Shown here: in pieces, positions 1 through 10,754 of the stretch | How positions within the stretch are numbered: the first letter of the stretch is position 1 | How the letters are laid out: every line of letters starts with the position of its first letter | DNA from: Torymus aiolomorphi | Taxonomy: Eukaryota; Arthropoda; Insecta; Hymenoptera; Torymidae | Assembly (NCBI GenBank): GCA_036365515.1 | Contig: CM070876.1 | Span: forward strand, 107,039,310-107,103,309 | Direction of reading: 5' to 3' | DNA length: 64,000 nt | Made by a program: the position numbers and the translations under genes | Notes under the pieces: generated by a model | Told to the model about the DNA's origin: nothing | Databases searched by the model: none | What the model saw: only the letters and a program-made list of their open reading frames with translations

Positions 1-219
1 AAATTTAGCCGAATTCAGTCATCTGTGAGTGAGACAATGTGGCTTTCTACTTTCGACAATGTAGTTGTTACTACTAAAAAATTTGATAATTATCTGGTTG
101 ACATGTTGTTGAGATTAGTTTTGTAAGTTTTATCTTTCAACGTTGTTCATTTAAAAAGCGCTTGTGACAACGATATTTATAATTGTATTTATATCTGAAT
201 TTTTTCAATAAACCGTTCC

Positions 220-251
220 CTGATGAGGCTGACAACAAGGATCAGCGAAAC
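220..251 (+). ncRNA. Hammerhead-like ribozyme core, unit 1
   Basis: CTGATGAG at 220-227 is followed by a 5-bp stem (GCTGA 228-232 with TCAGC 242-246) and GAAAC at 247-251, which is the hammerhead core order. Hammerhead motifs are established in Penelope-like elements. I could not fix helices I and III or the cleavage position by eye, so activity is an inference. Confidence 0.65.
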
Positions 252-455
252 GTTGGAATATAAAATGTGAAGTGTTGTGTTTTTTTTGTTTATTTTTGAA
301 GGGTTGACCCTCCCTATCGTCCAATTTTTATGTTTCAAATAATGCAGGGTGGATATAATACGTATATTAATCACGGCCTCCGATAGAACAATGGCCAGAC
401 CTCAACAAGGAGAGGTTTTTTTCAACATGTTTCTGATGAATATGGTTGCCAAGCA

Positions 456-2903
456 ATGCGCATTTTCAAGTCTTGGACTACGTTTAGACACGAACTATCT
501 AAGTTTAATGCTAAGCATTCTTTTCTCATCAATTGTCGTCGAGAAGAAGTCATACCAACACATATCAATAACTCAATGAGTAGAGAATTTTGTTTCAATA
601 GTAAATCGTGCCAACGTTCTTTCACAAATAGTTCAAAATTATTCACCAAAAGAATATTAAAACTTGAAATTCAAGACCTCTTTAACCGTATTGCTCATAT
701 CAAAAGTAGACTAAATGACCTAGCCGTCCTATTGGGAAAATTGCATTTAGACAATAATATTATTACAAAATTTAGAAGTTTTACAGAAACTAAAACATTA
801 AAAATTTATAACAACTTAAAATTAAAATTAGATAAAAAACTTTTTAGGCTAGTATCTCGAAAACCAAAAAATAATAAAGAATTTTGCAATAAAAGTAATT
901 GGTTGATAAATTTAACAAAAGAATCAATACCACAAGATGTTTTAGATGTTGTTTCATTAGGTAGAAATTTCAATCTAAAAACTAAGTTCACAAAACATAA
1001 TATTTTCACCACAGTCAAAAACGTTGAACACTGCCTAAGTATGAAACATTTTGAACATAATAAGGAAGTTAGAGAGATCATCGTCGATAACATCTTAAAA
1101 CACAAGAATAACAATAACGCTGTTTCAAAACAGGATATTGAATTTTCTAAGAAACTCAAAATCACAAAAAATTTCCAAAAAGAACATACTAATCTATTTT
1201 TTACATGTGCAGATAAGGGTAACGTTACTGTTTGTCTGAACACCGATGAATACATTGAAAAAATGGAAAGTATTTTCAGTGACAAAACCACCTACACTAA
1301 TCTCAAGAAAAATCCTCCCAATTCTCTACAGAAAAAAGCTCATCTACTACTTTCTTATCTGAATGATAATGATTATCTACCGAAAAAATATCATAATGAC
1401 AGTCTGACTCAAACCAACACAGTGTTGGCAAAAGCTTATGGATTGCCCAAAATCCATAAAGACGGCGCACCGTTACGACCAATTATTTCGTCTATCAACA
1501 GCCCGGGGCATTTGCTGGCTCAGATTCTCTGTAGTGATCTTTCTTCTATTTTAAAAAAGCCTGAGTCACACGTGAATAATAGTTTTCAATTGAAAGATAG
1601 GATATCAAATATAAACATTACAAATGATTATATATTATTGTCTCTCGATGTTACCTCGTTATTTACTAATATTCCATGCAAGTTAGTCATCGATAGTCTA
1701 GATAAAAGATTTTCACAAATAAACAGTCTTTCAAAAATTCCTTATGTTCATATTATAGAGTTGGTAAAATTCTTGTTTGACAATACCTTTTTTCAGTTTA
1801 ATGATAAAATTTATAAACGAATATTTGGTAGCCCCATGGGCCGACCAATTTCTCTCATTTTCGCTGATTTAGTAATGAAAGATCTAGAAGTCCAGTGCTT
1901 AGAACAATTAAAGGACGAAATCAATTGTATCCCGTTATTTTATTTTCGGATCGTTGAGGATACAATAATGTGCATAAAAAAAGAATTTTTACAACCTACT
2001 CTAGATATATTCAATAGTTATAATTCACATTTACAATTTACTCATGAAGTTGAAGTCAACAATAGTATTAACTTTTTAGATTTAACCCTGATAAAAACCA
2101 ATAGCAAAATTATTTTCAATTGGTACCAAAAGAAAACCAGTTCAGGCAGAATTTTAAGTTTTTCTTCAAACCATACCATACAACAGAAACGTAATATTGT
2201 GTCTAATTTGATCGACAGGGCCATTCTACTTTCGGATGTTTCATTTCGCAAACAAAACATCGATATCGTAAAAAATATTTTAAGCAACAACAATTATCCT
2301 ACGGATTTCACAGATTCCTGTATTTCAAGCAGATTACGTTATAACAAATTTAAAAATACAACTATTGCAAAAACTACCACTAATTCGGTTGAGCCGTCCT
2401 TGTCATTAGCCTTGCCCTTCATAGAAAAATTTTATTATACTTCTGCTAAACTACTCAAAAAATACAATATTCGTTGCGTTTTCTTCATGAACCAAAAAAT
2501 GGATAACATTATAAAATTAGGCAAAGATAAAAATTGTAAACGGAATGAGACTGGAATCATTTACAAATTTAATTGCGGTAGTTGTAGTAACGTATATATA
2601 GGTGAAAGTAAACGTTCCTTAAAAACTCGTATTCAAGAACATAAAAAATCGGTAGAAAAAATTGATCATCCGCTATGTATTAACAATAACAAATTAATGC
2701 ATGTACCGACACATATTTTTGAAAATCCCAATCATTGCTTTGATTGGGAAAATACTGTAATATTAGACAGAGAACATAATTTTAATAAAAGACGGATTTT
2801 AGAAATGTTACACATAAAGAGTAATGGGTGTACTATAAATAGACATGAGGATACAAAATTTTTGAATGCACAATACAATAGATCTATGCAAAACATAACG
2901 TGA
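456..2903 (+). CDS. Penelope-like reverse transcriptase / GIY-YIG endonuclease, unit 1 (N-terminus frameshifted)
   Basis: 815 codons. Reverse transcriptase fills the middle: motif A SLDVTSLFTNI near residue 397, GSPMGRP near 457, motif C region RIVED near 497. A C-terminal GIY-YIG domain follows (GIIYKF near 699, VYIGES near 712, then RSLKTRIQEHK). The usual Y-V-D-D of motif C reads I-V-E-D, so the first catalytic aspartate is a glutamate. Compared with unit 2, the T run near 417-423 is one base short, which puts the upstream start at 349 out of frame; 456 is only the next available ATG. In the family the protein copies element RNA at sites nicked by the GIY-YIG nuclease. With the altered catalytic site this copy is probably inactive (inference). 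Confidence 0.85.
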   Translation: MRIFKSWTTFRHELSKFNAKHSFLINCRREEVIPTHINNSMSREFCFNSKSCQRSFTNSSKLFTKRILKLEIQDLFNRIAHIKSRLNDLAVLLGKLHLDNNIITKFRSFTETKTLKIYNNLKLKLDKKLFRLVSRKPKNNKEFCNKSNWLINLTKESIPQDVLDVVSLGRNFNLKTKFTKHNIFTTVKNVEHCLSMKHFEHNKEVREIIVDNILKHKNNNNAVSKQDIEFSKKLKITKNFQKEHTNLFFTCADKGNVTVCLNTDEYIEKMESIFSDKTTYTNLKKNPPNSLQKKAHLLLSYLNDNDYLPKKYHNDSLTQTNTVLAKAYGLPKIHKDGAPLRPIISSINSPGHLLAQILCSDLSSILKKPESHVNNSFQLKDRISNINITNDYILLSLDVTSLFTNIPCKLVIDSLDKRFSQINSLSKIPYVHIIELVKFLFDNTFFQFNDKIYKRIFGSPMGRPISLIFADLVMKDLEVQCLEQLKDEINCIPLFYFRIVEDTIMCIKKEFLQPTLDIFNSYNSHLQFTHEVEVNNSINFLDLTLIKTNSKIIFNWYQKKTSSGRILSFSSNHTIQQKRNIVSNLIDRAILLSDVSFRKQNIDIVKNILSNNNYPTDFTDSCISSRLRYNKFKNTTIAKTTTNSVEPSLSLALPFIEKFYYTSAKLLKKYNIRCVFFMNQKMDNIIKLGKDKNCKRNETGIIYKFNCGSCSNVYIGESKRSLKTRIQEHKKSVEKIDHPLCINNNKLMHVPTHIFENPNHCFDWENTVILDREHNFNKRRILEMLHIKSNGCTINRHEDTKFLNAQYNRSMQNIT

Positions 2904-2959
2904 CTTTACACGCGACATATATATACATATAGTCACACAAACACACGTTCGTACTGTCC

Positions 2960-3063
2960 TCCTCGCATATATGTGTAAATTTGCGTTTGTATGCGACTGG
3001 ACAATATATCGTCGCATATATGTGTAAAATTGCGTTTGTATACTACTCGACAATAACATAGGG
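2960..3063 (+). repeat. Two ~50-base direct repeats in the PLE tail
   Basis: Two adjacent copies of a unit beginning CGCATATATGTGTAAA, at about 2965 and 3013, lie between the ORF stop and the unit end. The same pair occurs in unit 2 near 6053 and 6101. They are part of the element rather than flanking DNA. Confidence 0.7.
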
Positions 3064-3307
3064 AGCAATGCTTATATACTCGAAGATAAATTTAGCCGAA
3101 TTCAGTCATCTGTGAGTGAGACAATGTGGCTTTCTACTTTCGACAATGTAGTTGTTACTACTAAAAAATTTGATAATTATCTGGTTGACATGTTGTTGAG
3201 ATTAGTTTTGTAAGTTTTATCTTTCAACGTTGTTCATTTAAAAAAGCGCTTGTGACAACGATATTTATAATTGTATTTATATCTGAATTTTTTCAATAAA
3301 CCGTTCC

Positions 3308-3339
3308 CTGATGAGGCTGACAACAAGGATCAGCGAAAC
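3308..3339 (+). ncRNA. Hammerhead-like ribozyme core, unit 2
   Basis: Same core as unit 1: CTGATGAG at 3308-3315, a 5-bp helix II, and GAAAC at 3335-3339. It lies 3088 bases after the unit 1 core, so a transcript through the array would carry one core per unit. Confidence 0.65.
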
Positions 3340-3436
3340 GTTGGAATATAAAATGTGAAGTGTTGTGTTTTTTTTGTTTATTTTTGAAGGGTTGACCCTC
3401 CCTATCGTCCAATTTTTATGTTTCAAATAATGCAGG

Positions 3437-5992
3437 GTGGATATAATACGTATATTAATCACGGCCTCCGATAGAACAATGGCCAGACCTCAACAAGGAG
3501 AGGTTTTTTTTCAACATGTTTCTGATGAATATGGTTGCCAAGCAATGCGCATTTTCAAGTCTTGGACTACGTTTAGACACGAACTATCTAAGTTTAATGC
3601 TAAGCATTCTTTTCTCATCAATTGTCGTCGAGAAGAAGTCATACCAACACATATCAATAACTCAATGAGTAGAGAATTTTGTTTCAATAGTAAATCGTGC
3701 CAACGTTCTTTCACAAATAGTTCAAAATTATTCACCAAAAGAATATTAAAACTTGAAATTCAAGACCTCTTTAACCGTATTGCTCATATCAAAAGTAGAC
3801 TAAATGACCTAGCCGTCCTATTGGGAAAATTGCATTTAGACAATAATATTATTACAAAATTTAGAAGTTTTACAGAAACTAAAACATTAAAAATTTATAA
3901 CAACTTAAAATTAAAATTAGATAAAAAACTTTTTAGGCTAGTATCTCGAAAACCAAAAAATAATAAAGAATTTTGCAATAAAAGTAATTGGTTGATAAAT
4001 TTAACAAAAGAATCAATACCACAAGATGTTTTAGATGTTGTTTCGTTAGGTAGAAATTTCAATCTAAAAACTAAGTTCACAAAACATAATATTTTCACCA
4101 CAGTCAAAAACGTTGAACACTGCCTAAGTATGAAACATTTTGAACATAATAAGGAAGTTAGAGAGATCATCGTCGATAACATCTTAAAACACAAGAATAA
4201 CAATAACGCTGTTTCAAAACAGGATATTGAATTTTCTAAGAAACTCAAAATCACAAAAAATTTCCAAAAAGAACATACTAATCTATTTTTTACATGTGCA
4301 GATAAGGGTAACGTTACTGTTTGTCTGAACACCGATGAATACATTGAAAAAATGGAAAGTATTTTCAGTGACAAAACCACCTACACTAATCTCAAGAAAA
4401 ATCCTCCCAATTCTCTACAGAAAAAAGCTCATCTACTACTTTCTTATCTGAATGATAATGATTATCTACCGAAAAAATATCATAATGACAGTCTGACTCA
4501 AACCAACACAGTGTTGGCAAAAGCTTATGGATTGCCCAAAATCCATAAAGACGGCGCACCGTTACGACCAATTATTTCGTCTATCAACAGCCCGGGGCAT
4601 TTGCTGGCTCAGATTCTCTGTAGTGATCTTTCTTCTATTTTAAAAAAGCCTGAGTCACACGTGAATAATAGTTTTCAATTGAAAGATAGGATATCAAATA
4701 TAAACATTACAAATGATTATATATTATTGTCTCTCGATGTTACCTCGTTATTTACTAATATTCCATGCAAGTTAGTCATCGATAGTCTAGATAAAAGATT
4801 TTCACAAATAAACAGTCTTTCAAAAATTCCTTATGTTCATATTATAGAGTTGGTAAAATTCTTGTTTGACAATACCTTTTTTCAGTTTAATGATAAAATT
4901 TATAAACGAATATTTGGTAGCCCCATGGGCCGACCAATTTCTCTCATTTTCGCTGATTTAGTAATGAAAGATCTAGAAGTCCAGTGCTTAGAACAATTAA
5001 AGGACGAAATCAATTGTATCCCGTTATTTTATTTTCGGATCGTTGAGGATACAATAATGTGCATAAAAAAAGAATTTTTACAACCTACTCTAGATATATT
5101 CAATAGTTATAATTCACATTTACAATTTACTCATGAAGTTGAAGTCAACAATAGTATTAACTTTTTAGATTTAACCCTGATAAAAACCAATAGCAAAATT
5201 ATTTTCAATTGGTACCAAAAGAAAACCAGTTCAGGCAGAATTTTAAGTTTTTCTTCAAACCATACCATACAACAGAAACGTAATATTGTGTCTAATTTGA
5301 TCGACAGGGCCATTCTACTTTCGGATGTTTCATTTCGCAAACAAAACATCGATATCGTAAAAAATATTTTAAGCAACAACAATTATCCTACGGATTTCAC
5401 AGATTCCTGTATTTCAAGCAGATTACGTTATAACAAATTTAAAAATACAACTATTGCAAAAACTACCACTAATTCGGTTGAGCCGTCCTTGTCATTAGCC
5501 TTGCCCTTCATAGAAAAATTTTATTATACTTCTGCTAAACTACTCAAAAAATACAATATTCGTTGCGTTTTCTTCATGAACCAAAAAATGGATAACATTA
5601 TAAAATTAGGCAAAGATAAAAATTGTAAACGGAATGAGACTGGAATCATTTACAAATTTAATTGCGGTAGTTGTAGTAACGTATATATAGGTGAAAGTAA
5701 ACGTTCCTTAAAAACTCGTATTCAAGAACATAAAAAATCGGTAGAAAAAATTGATCATCCGCTATGTATTAACAATAACAAATTAATGCATGTACCGACA
5801 CATATTTTTGAAAATCCCAATCATTGCTTTGATTGGGAAAATACTGTAATATTAGACAGAGAACATAATTTTAATAAAAGACGGATTTTAGAAATGTTAC
5901 ACATAAAGAGTAATGGGTGTACTATAAATAGACATGAGGATACAAAATTTTTGAATGCACAATACAATAGATCTATGCAAAACATAACGTGA
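3437..5992 (+). CDS. Penelope-like reverse transcriptase / GIY-YIG endonuclease, unit 2 (full ORF)
   Basis: 851 codons, the longest version of this protein in the window. The start at 3437 is the first ATG of the open frame and adds 36 residues relative to the truncated unit 1 ORF. Domains in order: a basic N-terminal region; RT with motif A SLDVTSLF near residue 433, GSPMGRP near 493 and I-V-E-D in place of Y-V-D-D near 533; then GIY-YIG near 735-770 with a Cys pair just before VYIGES. No stop or frameshift interrupts it. The open frame contrasts with the non-canonical RT site, which suggests either a very recent loss of activity or tolerance of Glu at that position; I favour the former. Confidence 0.88.
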   Translation: MDIIRILITASDRTMARPQQGEVFFQHVSDEYGCQAMRIFKSWTTFRHELSKFNAKHSFLINCRREEVIPTHINNSMSREFCFNSKSCQRSFTNSSKLFTKRILKLEIQDLFNRIAHIKSRLNDLAVLLGKLHLDNNIITKFRSFTETKTLKIYNNLKLKLDKKLFRLVSRKPKNNKEFCNKSNWLINLTKESIPQDVLDVVSLGRNFNLKTKFTKHNIFTTVKNVEHCLSMKHFEHNKEVREIIVDNILKHKNNNNAVSKQDIEFSKKLKITKNFQKEHTNLFFTCADKGNVTVCLNTDEYIEKMESIFSDKTTYTNLKKNPPNSLQKKAHLLLSYLNDNDYLPKKYHNDSLTQTNTVLAKAYGLPKIHKDGAPLRPIISSINSPGHLLAQILCSDLSSILKKPESHVNNSFQLKDRISNINITNDYILLSLDVTSLFTNIPCKLVIDSLDKRFSQINSLSKIPYVHIIELVKFLFDNTFFQFNDKIYKRIFGSPMGRPISLIFADLVMKDLEVQCLEQLKDEINCIPLFYFRIVEDTIMCIKKEFLQPTLDIFNSYNSHLQFTHEVEVNNSINFLDLTLIKTNSKIIFNWYQKKTSSGRILSFSSNHTIQQKRNIVSNLIDRAILLSDVSFRKQNIDIVKNILSNNNYPTDFTDSCISSRLRYNKFKNTTIAKTTTNSVEPSLSLALPFIEKFYYTSAKLLKKYNIRCVFFMNQKMDNIIKLGKDKNCKRNETGIIYKFNCGSCSNVYIGESKRSLKTRIQEHKKSVEKIDHPLCINNNKLMHVPTHIFENPNHCFDWENTVILDREHNFNKRRILEMLHIKSNGCTINRHEDTKFLNAQYNRSMQNIT

Positions 5993-6176
5993 CTTTACAC
6001 GCGACATATATATACATATAGTCACACAAACACACGTTCGTACTGTCCTCCTCGCATATATGTGTAAATTTGCGTTTGTATGCGACTGGACAATATATCG
6101 TCGCATATATGTGTAAAATTGCGTTTCTATACTACTCGACAATAACATAGGGAGCAATGCTTATATACTCGAAGAT

Positions 6177-6545
6177 AAATTTAGCCGAATTTCAGTCATC
6201 TGTGAGTGAGACAATGTGGCTTTCTACTTTTGACAATGTAATTGTTACTACTAAATAATTTGATAATTATCTGGTTGACATGCTGTTGAGATTAGTTTTG
6301 TAAGTTTTATCTTTCAATGTTGTCCATTTAAAAAAGCGCTTGTGACAACGATATTTATAATTGTATTTATATCTGAATTTCTTCAATAAACAGTTCTCTG
6401 ATGAGGCTGACAACAAGGATCAGCGAAACGTTGGAATATAGATTGTGAAGTGTTGTGTTTTTTTTGTTTATTTTTGAAGGGTTGACCCTCCCTATCATCC
6501 AATTTTTATATGTTTCAAATATTGGAGGGGGACATAATACGTATA
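6177..6545 (+). mobile_element. Penelope-like element, truncated third copy (leader only)
   Basis: Starts exactly as units 1 and 2 start and follows them to about 6545, where it joins satellite DNA and the ORF is missing. It differs from units 1 and 2 at many more positions than they differ from each other, so it is an older or separately inherited copy. Such a partial copy corresponds to the pseudo-LTR of Penelope-like arrays. Confidence 0.85.
6398..6429 (+). ncRNA. Hammerhead-like ribozyme core, third copy
   Basis: CTGATGAG at 6398-6405 and GAAAC at 6425-6429 with the same helix II. The core is unchanged although the surrounding leader has diverged, which is compatible with constraint on the motif but rests on one comparison. 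Confidence 0.6.
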
Positions 6546-9158
6546 CCAATTTTTTTCTGTTTCCGTTTTATAGCCAAAATCTATAAGCAATAATAAAATC
6601 AGGGAAAAAACCTCCAGCAACGATAATAGAATTTTTTTCCCACTTGCTCCACTATATAATCGACTATGTGGGGGTGTCCCGGGGATTCAATTTGGTCGCC
6701 AATTTTTCCCTGGTCCTGTTTTATCGCCAGAATCCATATGTTACCATAAAATCGGGGAAAAACCAAAGCAACAAAAATAAAATTTTTTTTCACTTCCAGT
6801 ACTATATAATCGACTATTTGGGGGTGTCCCGGGAATTTAATTTGGTTTCCAATTTTTTTTCTGGCATAGTATTATCGCCAGAATCCATAACCAACAATAA
6901 AATCGGGTAAAAAGCCAAAAGAAACGAAAATAGAATTTTTTTCCCACTTGGAACGCTATATAATCGACTATTAGGAGGTATTCCGGGGTCTCAATTTGGA
7001 CGCCAATTTCTTTCTGGTACAGTTTTATCGCCAAAATCCATGAGTAACAATAAAATCGGGGAAGAAACCAAAAGCAACGAAAATAGAATTTTTTTTTGAC
7101 TTTCACCCCTATATAATCTGCTGTTTGGGGGTGTTCTGTGTATCCAATCAGGTCGCCAATTTTTTCTTGTTCCGTTTTATCGCCAGAATCCATGAGCAAC
7201 AATAAAATTTGTGAAAAACCAATAGCAACGAAAAGAGAATTTTTTTTCACTTTTACCCCTATATAATCGTCTATTTGGTGGTGTTCCGGAGATTCAATTT
7301 GGTCAATTTTTTTCGGGTGTAGTTTTATCGCCAGAAACCTTAAGCAATAATATAATCGGGGAAAAAACCTAAAGCAAAGAAAATAGAATATTTTTCCCTT
7401 ATACAATCGACTGTTTTGGGGTGTTCCGGGGAATCAATTTGGTCGCCAAATTTTTTCTGATACAGTTTAATCGTCAGACTCCATAAGTAACAATATAATC
7501 GGGGAAAAAACCTAAAGCAACGAAAATAGAATTTTTTTTCCACTTGCACCCCTATATAATCTACTATTTGGGCGTGTTCCGGGCATTCAATTTGGTCGCC
7601 ATTTTTTTTCGAGTGTAGTTTTATCGCCAGAATCCTTAAGCAATAATATAATCGGGGAAAAAACCTAAAGCAAAGAAAATAGAATATTTTTCCCTTATAC
7701 AATCGACTGTTTGGGGGTGTTCCGGGGAATCAATTTGGTCGCCAATATTTTTCTGGTACATTTTTATCGTCAGAATCCATAAGCAACAATAAAATCGGGG
7801 AGAAAACCAAAAGCAAAGAAAATAGGATTTTTTTCTACTTGCACCCCTATATAATCGACTATTTGGAGGTGTTCCGGGGTTTCAATTTGGGCGTCAATTT
7901 TTTTCTGGTACAGTTTATCGCCAGACTCCATAAGCTACAATATAATCTGGGAAAAAACCTAAAGCAACGAAAATAGAATTTTTTTCTCACTTTGACCGCT
8001 ATATAATCGATTATTAGGAGGTGTTCGTAGGTTTCAATTTGGACACCAATTTTTTTCTGGTACCGTTTTGTCGCCAGAGTCCATAAGCAACAATAAAATT
8101 TCGGAAAAACCTAAAGCAACGAAAATAGATTTTTTCACTTTCACCCCTATATAATCGACTATTTGGGGGTGTTCCGGGGATTCAATTTGGTCGCCAACTT
8201 TTTTCTGGTACAGTTTTGTCGCTAGAATCCATAAACAACAATAAAATCTGTGAAAAAACCAAAAGCAACGAAAATAGGATTTTTTTTTCCACTCGCACCC
8301 CTAGTTAATCCACTGTTTCGAAGTATTCAGGGGATTTAATTTTGTCGCCAATTTATTTCTTGTACAGCTTTATTGCCAGAATAAATAAACAACTATAAAA
8401 TAGAGGAAAATACTAAAACAAACGAAAATAGAATTCTCTTTCCAATCATACCCCTATATAATCGACTGGTTGAAAGTGTTCCGGGGTTACAATTTGGTCC
8501 CCAATTTTTTTCTGGTACATTTTTATCGCCAGAACGAATAAACAACTATAACATCTGGGAGAAAAATGAAAAGCAACGAATATAGAATTTTTTTTCCGCT
8601 TTCACCCCTATATAATCGACTATTTGGGGGTGTTCCGGGGATTCAGTTTGGTCGCCAATTTTTTTCTGATACAGTTTTATCGCCAGAATCCATAAGCAAC
8701 AATAAAATCTGGGAAAAACCTAAAGCAACGAAAATAGAATTTTTTTCCCACTTGGACCGCTATATAATCGACTATTAGGAGGTGATCCTGGGTTTCAATT
8801 TGGACATCAATTTTTTCTGGTACCCTTTTGTCGCCAGAGTCCATAAGCAAGAATAAAATTTGGGAAAAACCTAAAGCAACGAAAATAGAATTTTTTTTTC
8901 ACTTTCACCCCTGTATAATCGACTATTTGTTGGTGTTCCGGGGATTCTTTTCGGTCACCAATTTTTTTCTGGTACAGTTTTATCGCCAGAATCCTTAAGC
9001 AGCAATAAAATCGGGGAAAAAACCTAAAGCAACGAAAATGGAATTTTTTTCGACTTGCACCCCCATATAATGGACTATTTGGGTGTGTTCCGGGGATTGA
9101 ATTTGGTCGCCAATTTTTTTCTGGTACAGTTTTGTCGCTAGAATCCATAAGCAACCAT
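6546..9158. repeat. Satellite array, about 17 monomers of ~150 bp
   Basis: A monomer containing TATATAATCGACTATTTGG, a GTGTTCCGGGG word, TTGGTCGCCAATTTTTTTCT, and a TTTTATCGCCAGAATCC segment recurs at about 6653, 6803, 6957, 7110, 7260, 7400, 7552, 7698, 7849, 8001, 8150, 8302, 8455, 8608, 8762, 8913 and 9065. Monomers diverge by scattered substitutions and small indels, and a few are shorter (near 7400 and 7698). All ORFs here are translations of the monomer and are not genes. The array abuts the third Penelope copy directly, so the Penelope array is probably inserted in or beside this satellite. Confidence 0.93.
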
Positions 9159-9494
9159 AGATAGATTCAAAAATGTTCATTTGTCCCGGTGTTTAGGCAA
9201 AATTTACAGCTTGCCCCAGTAATTAGATAAAGCTGTCCTAGTGTTTGGATGCCAAATCTAATTTAATAAAATCTACATCTATTTAAATTATTTTAAAGTA
9301 AAAATTAATTATTTATAATAAATATAAGGCAAGTAAATTCGAAGTACCTAATAAATCTTTACTGACAAAATATAAACTTTATTGAAGACATTTCACTTAT
9401 TACATTATCAAATTAATATTAACTAGTGATGTATTTACTTAAGGTATCAGTAATGATATCTCTTATAAATTTTGTATTAAAATATGAAATTTTT
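9159..9494. other. Non-coding spacer, no feature seen
   Basis: AT-rich DNA after the satellite. I see no ORF, RNA gene or clear repeat here. Confidence 0.5.
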
Positions 9495-9893
9495 GGTAAA
9501 ATATGATCTACCAGAGGTCTGTAAACCCATTGGACACAAAGATATTGAAATTTTTAGTTTTGTATCCTGCCGTAACCTACAATCTGAACCATTTGATTTT
9601 TTCAATGGGATACGAGCAAGAAGCTTTTATTTTCATATCTCCTTTGACTGAAGCTACTTGCATCCCTTAATTTCTCCAATTAATATTTTTGAAGTAAAAA
9701 ATATTAATTGGAAAAATTAAGGGATGCGAATAGCTTCAGTCAAAGGAGATATGAAAATCAAAGATTTTGCCCCACATCTCATTACAAAATATGTAATGGT
9801 TCAGCCTGTAGGTTACGGTAGGATACAAATTTTGAAATCTCAATATCTTTGTATCAGATTGGTTTATAGATCTCTGGTAGAACCTATTTTAAA
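9495..9893. repeat. Foldback (MITE-like) element, ~200-bp arms
   Basis: The left arm, beginning near the word CTACCAGAGGTCTGTAAACC, is matched in reverse complement by the right arm ending near GGTTTATAGATCTCTGGTAG, with the centre near 9694. It has no coding capacity. The imperfect arms suggest an old non-autonomous DNA element. Confidence 0.8.
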
Positions 9894-9973
9894 GTAAAAA
9901 ATATAAATTGCAAAAATTAAGTAATGCGAATAGATTCAATGAAGATATAAAAATAAAAGATTTGGCCCGTATA
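9894..9973. repeat. Partial duplicate of the preceding foldback arm
   Basis: The sequence beginning AAGTAAAAAATATAAATTG repeats the right arm of the foldback (about 9693-9763) in direct orientation, with several substitutions. It is probably a local duplication or a second truncated insertion. Confidence 0.6.
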
Positions 9974-10118
9974 CATATAAAAGGCCCATCGGAGAAAGTT
10001 TTAAGGTAAGGTAAATATTCCCACTTCTATATGTAAAAAGTATGAAATAATTAGTTTACATTTATGTATTAAAATGTGACTTCTTATTTCAGAGAAAAAA
10101 GGTGTCTAGCCCCCTTAA
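9974..10118. repeat. 145-bp direct repeat, left copy
   Basis: Runs from CATATAAAAGGCCCATCGG to TAGCCCCCTTAA and matches 10753-10897 with only a few differences. Together the copies bracket about 630 bases that include a foldback element. Confidence 0.85.
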
Positions 10119-10354
10119 TTAAAAGAGTTGTTTTTATTAAAGATAAAATTTTTAATTCTTAATTTTAATTCAAGAGTATAATTTCTATTGTTAATTAAAT
10201 CAGTATTTCTGATTTCAAATTTTAAATCTCATTTATACGCCGTAAAATTAGCATTTGCTCTTCGACTTTTTCTAGCTTTTCTCTTTCCGATCGTGATACT
10301 GTTTGGGTCAAGTCTAATATTTTTCTATTCAAATCGTTTTCGCTTGTCCCAACT

Positions 10355-10754
10355 TGGTCCAGAACCATAGTCATCGATGAAACAAGTTTTTTCACTATCC
10401 GTAAGCTTTGAAATTTTCCTGTGGATGGATTGACTTCAGATTTGAACTAAATTACTTCTGAATAGTATAATTCTCATATGAGTGTAGAAATTTTTGATCT
10501 AATGAGAAAAAAAAAATTGTGCTGTTTTTCAAGAGTTTTTTTTTTAATTTTTTAAAATTTTTTATATTTTTTCATAATTTTTCTGATGTAAACATTTTTT
10601 CCGACATCTAATCCTAAATCCCTACACTCATATGAGAATTATACTATTCAGGAGTAATTTAGTTCAAATCTGGAGTCAATCCATCCACAGGAAAATTTCA
10701 AAGCTTACGGATAGTGAAAAAACTTGTTTCATCGATGACTATGGTTCTGGACCA
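10355..10754. repeat. 400-bp foldback element with ~130-bp arms
   Basis: The left arm begins TGGTCCAGAACCATAGTC and the right arm ends with its reverse complement GACTATGGTTCTGGACCA. The arms are nearly perfect for about 130 bases around a ~130-base AT-rich centre. The good arm match implies a younger insertion than the foldback at 9495. The right end overlaps the start of the second 145-bp direct repeat by one or two bases. Confidence 0.85.

Larger units (their letters stand above)
1..3087 (+). mobile_element. Penelope-like element, tandem unit 1
   Basis: First of two nearly identical head-to-tail units of about 3.09 kb. The unit start coincides with the start of the window, so an upstream neighbour cannot be judged. 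It has a ~450-base leader with a hammerhead-like core, one long ORF (reverse transcriptase then GIY-YIG endonuclease), and a ~180-base tail with two ~50-base direct repeats (near 2965 and 3013). Known of the family: Penelope-like elements often sit in head-to-tail arrays with a shortened extra copy, as here. The differences from unit 2 that I noticed are a few single bases, including one T fewer near 417-423 and one A fewer in the A run near 155. Confidence 0.9.
3088..6176 (+). mobile_element. Penelope-like element, tandem unit 2
   Basis: Second full unit, joined directly to unit 1 with no spacer. Near-identity with unit 1, including the same unusual catalytic-site residues, implies very recent tandem duplication or array formation from one template. 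Its reading frame is open from the leader. Confidence 0.9.

Noticed and set aside
806..1291. 161-codon minus-strand ORF inside the Penelope unit
   Set aside because: Shadow of the RT reading frame; it has no motif.
6599..9180. Several 60-190 codon ORFs on both strands
   Set aside because: They repeat with the 150-bp monomer and are translations of satellite DNA.
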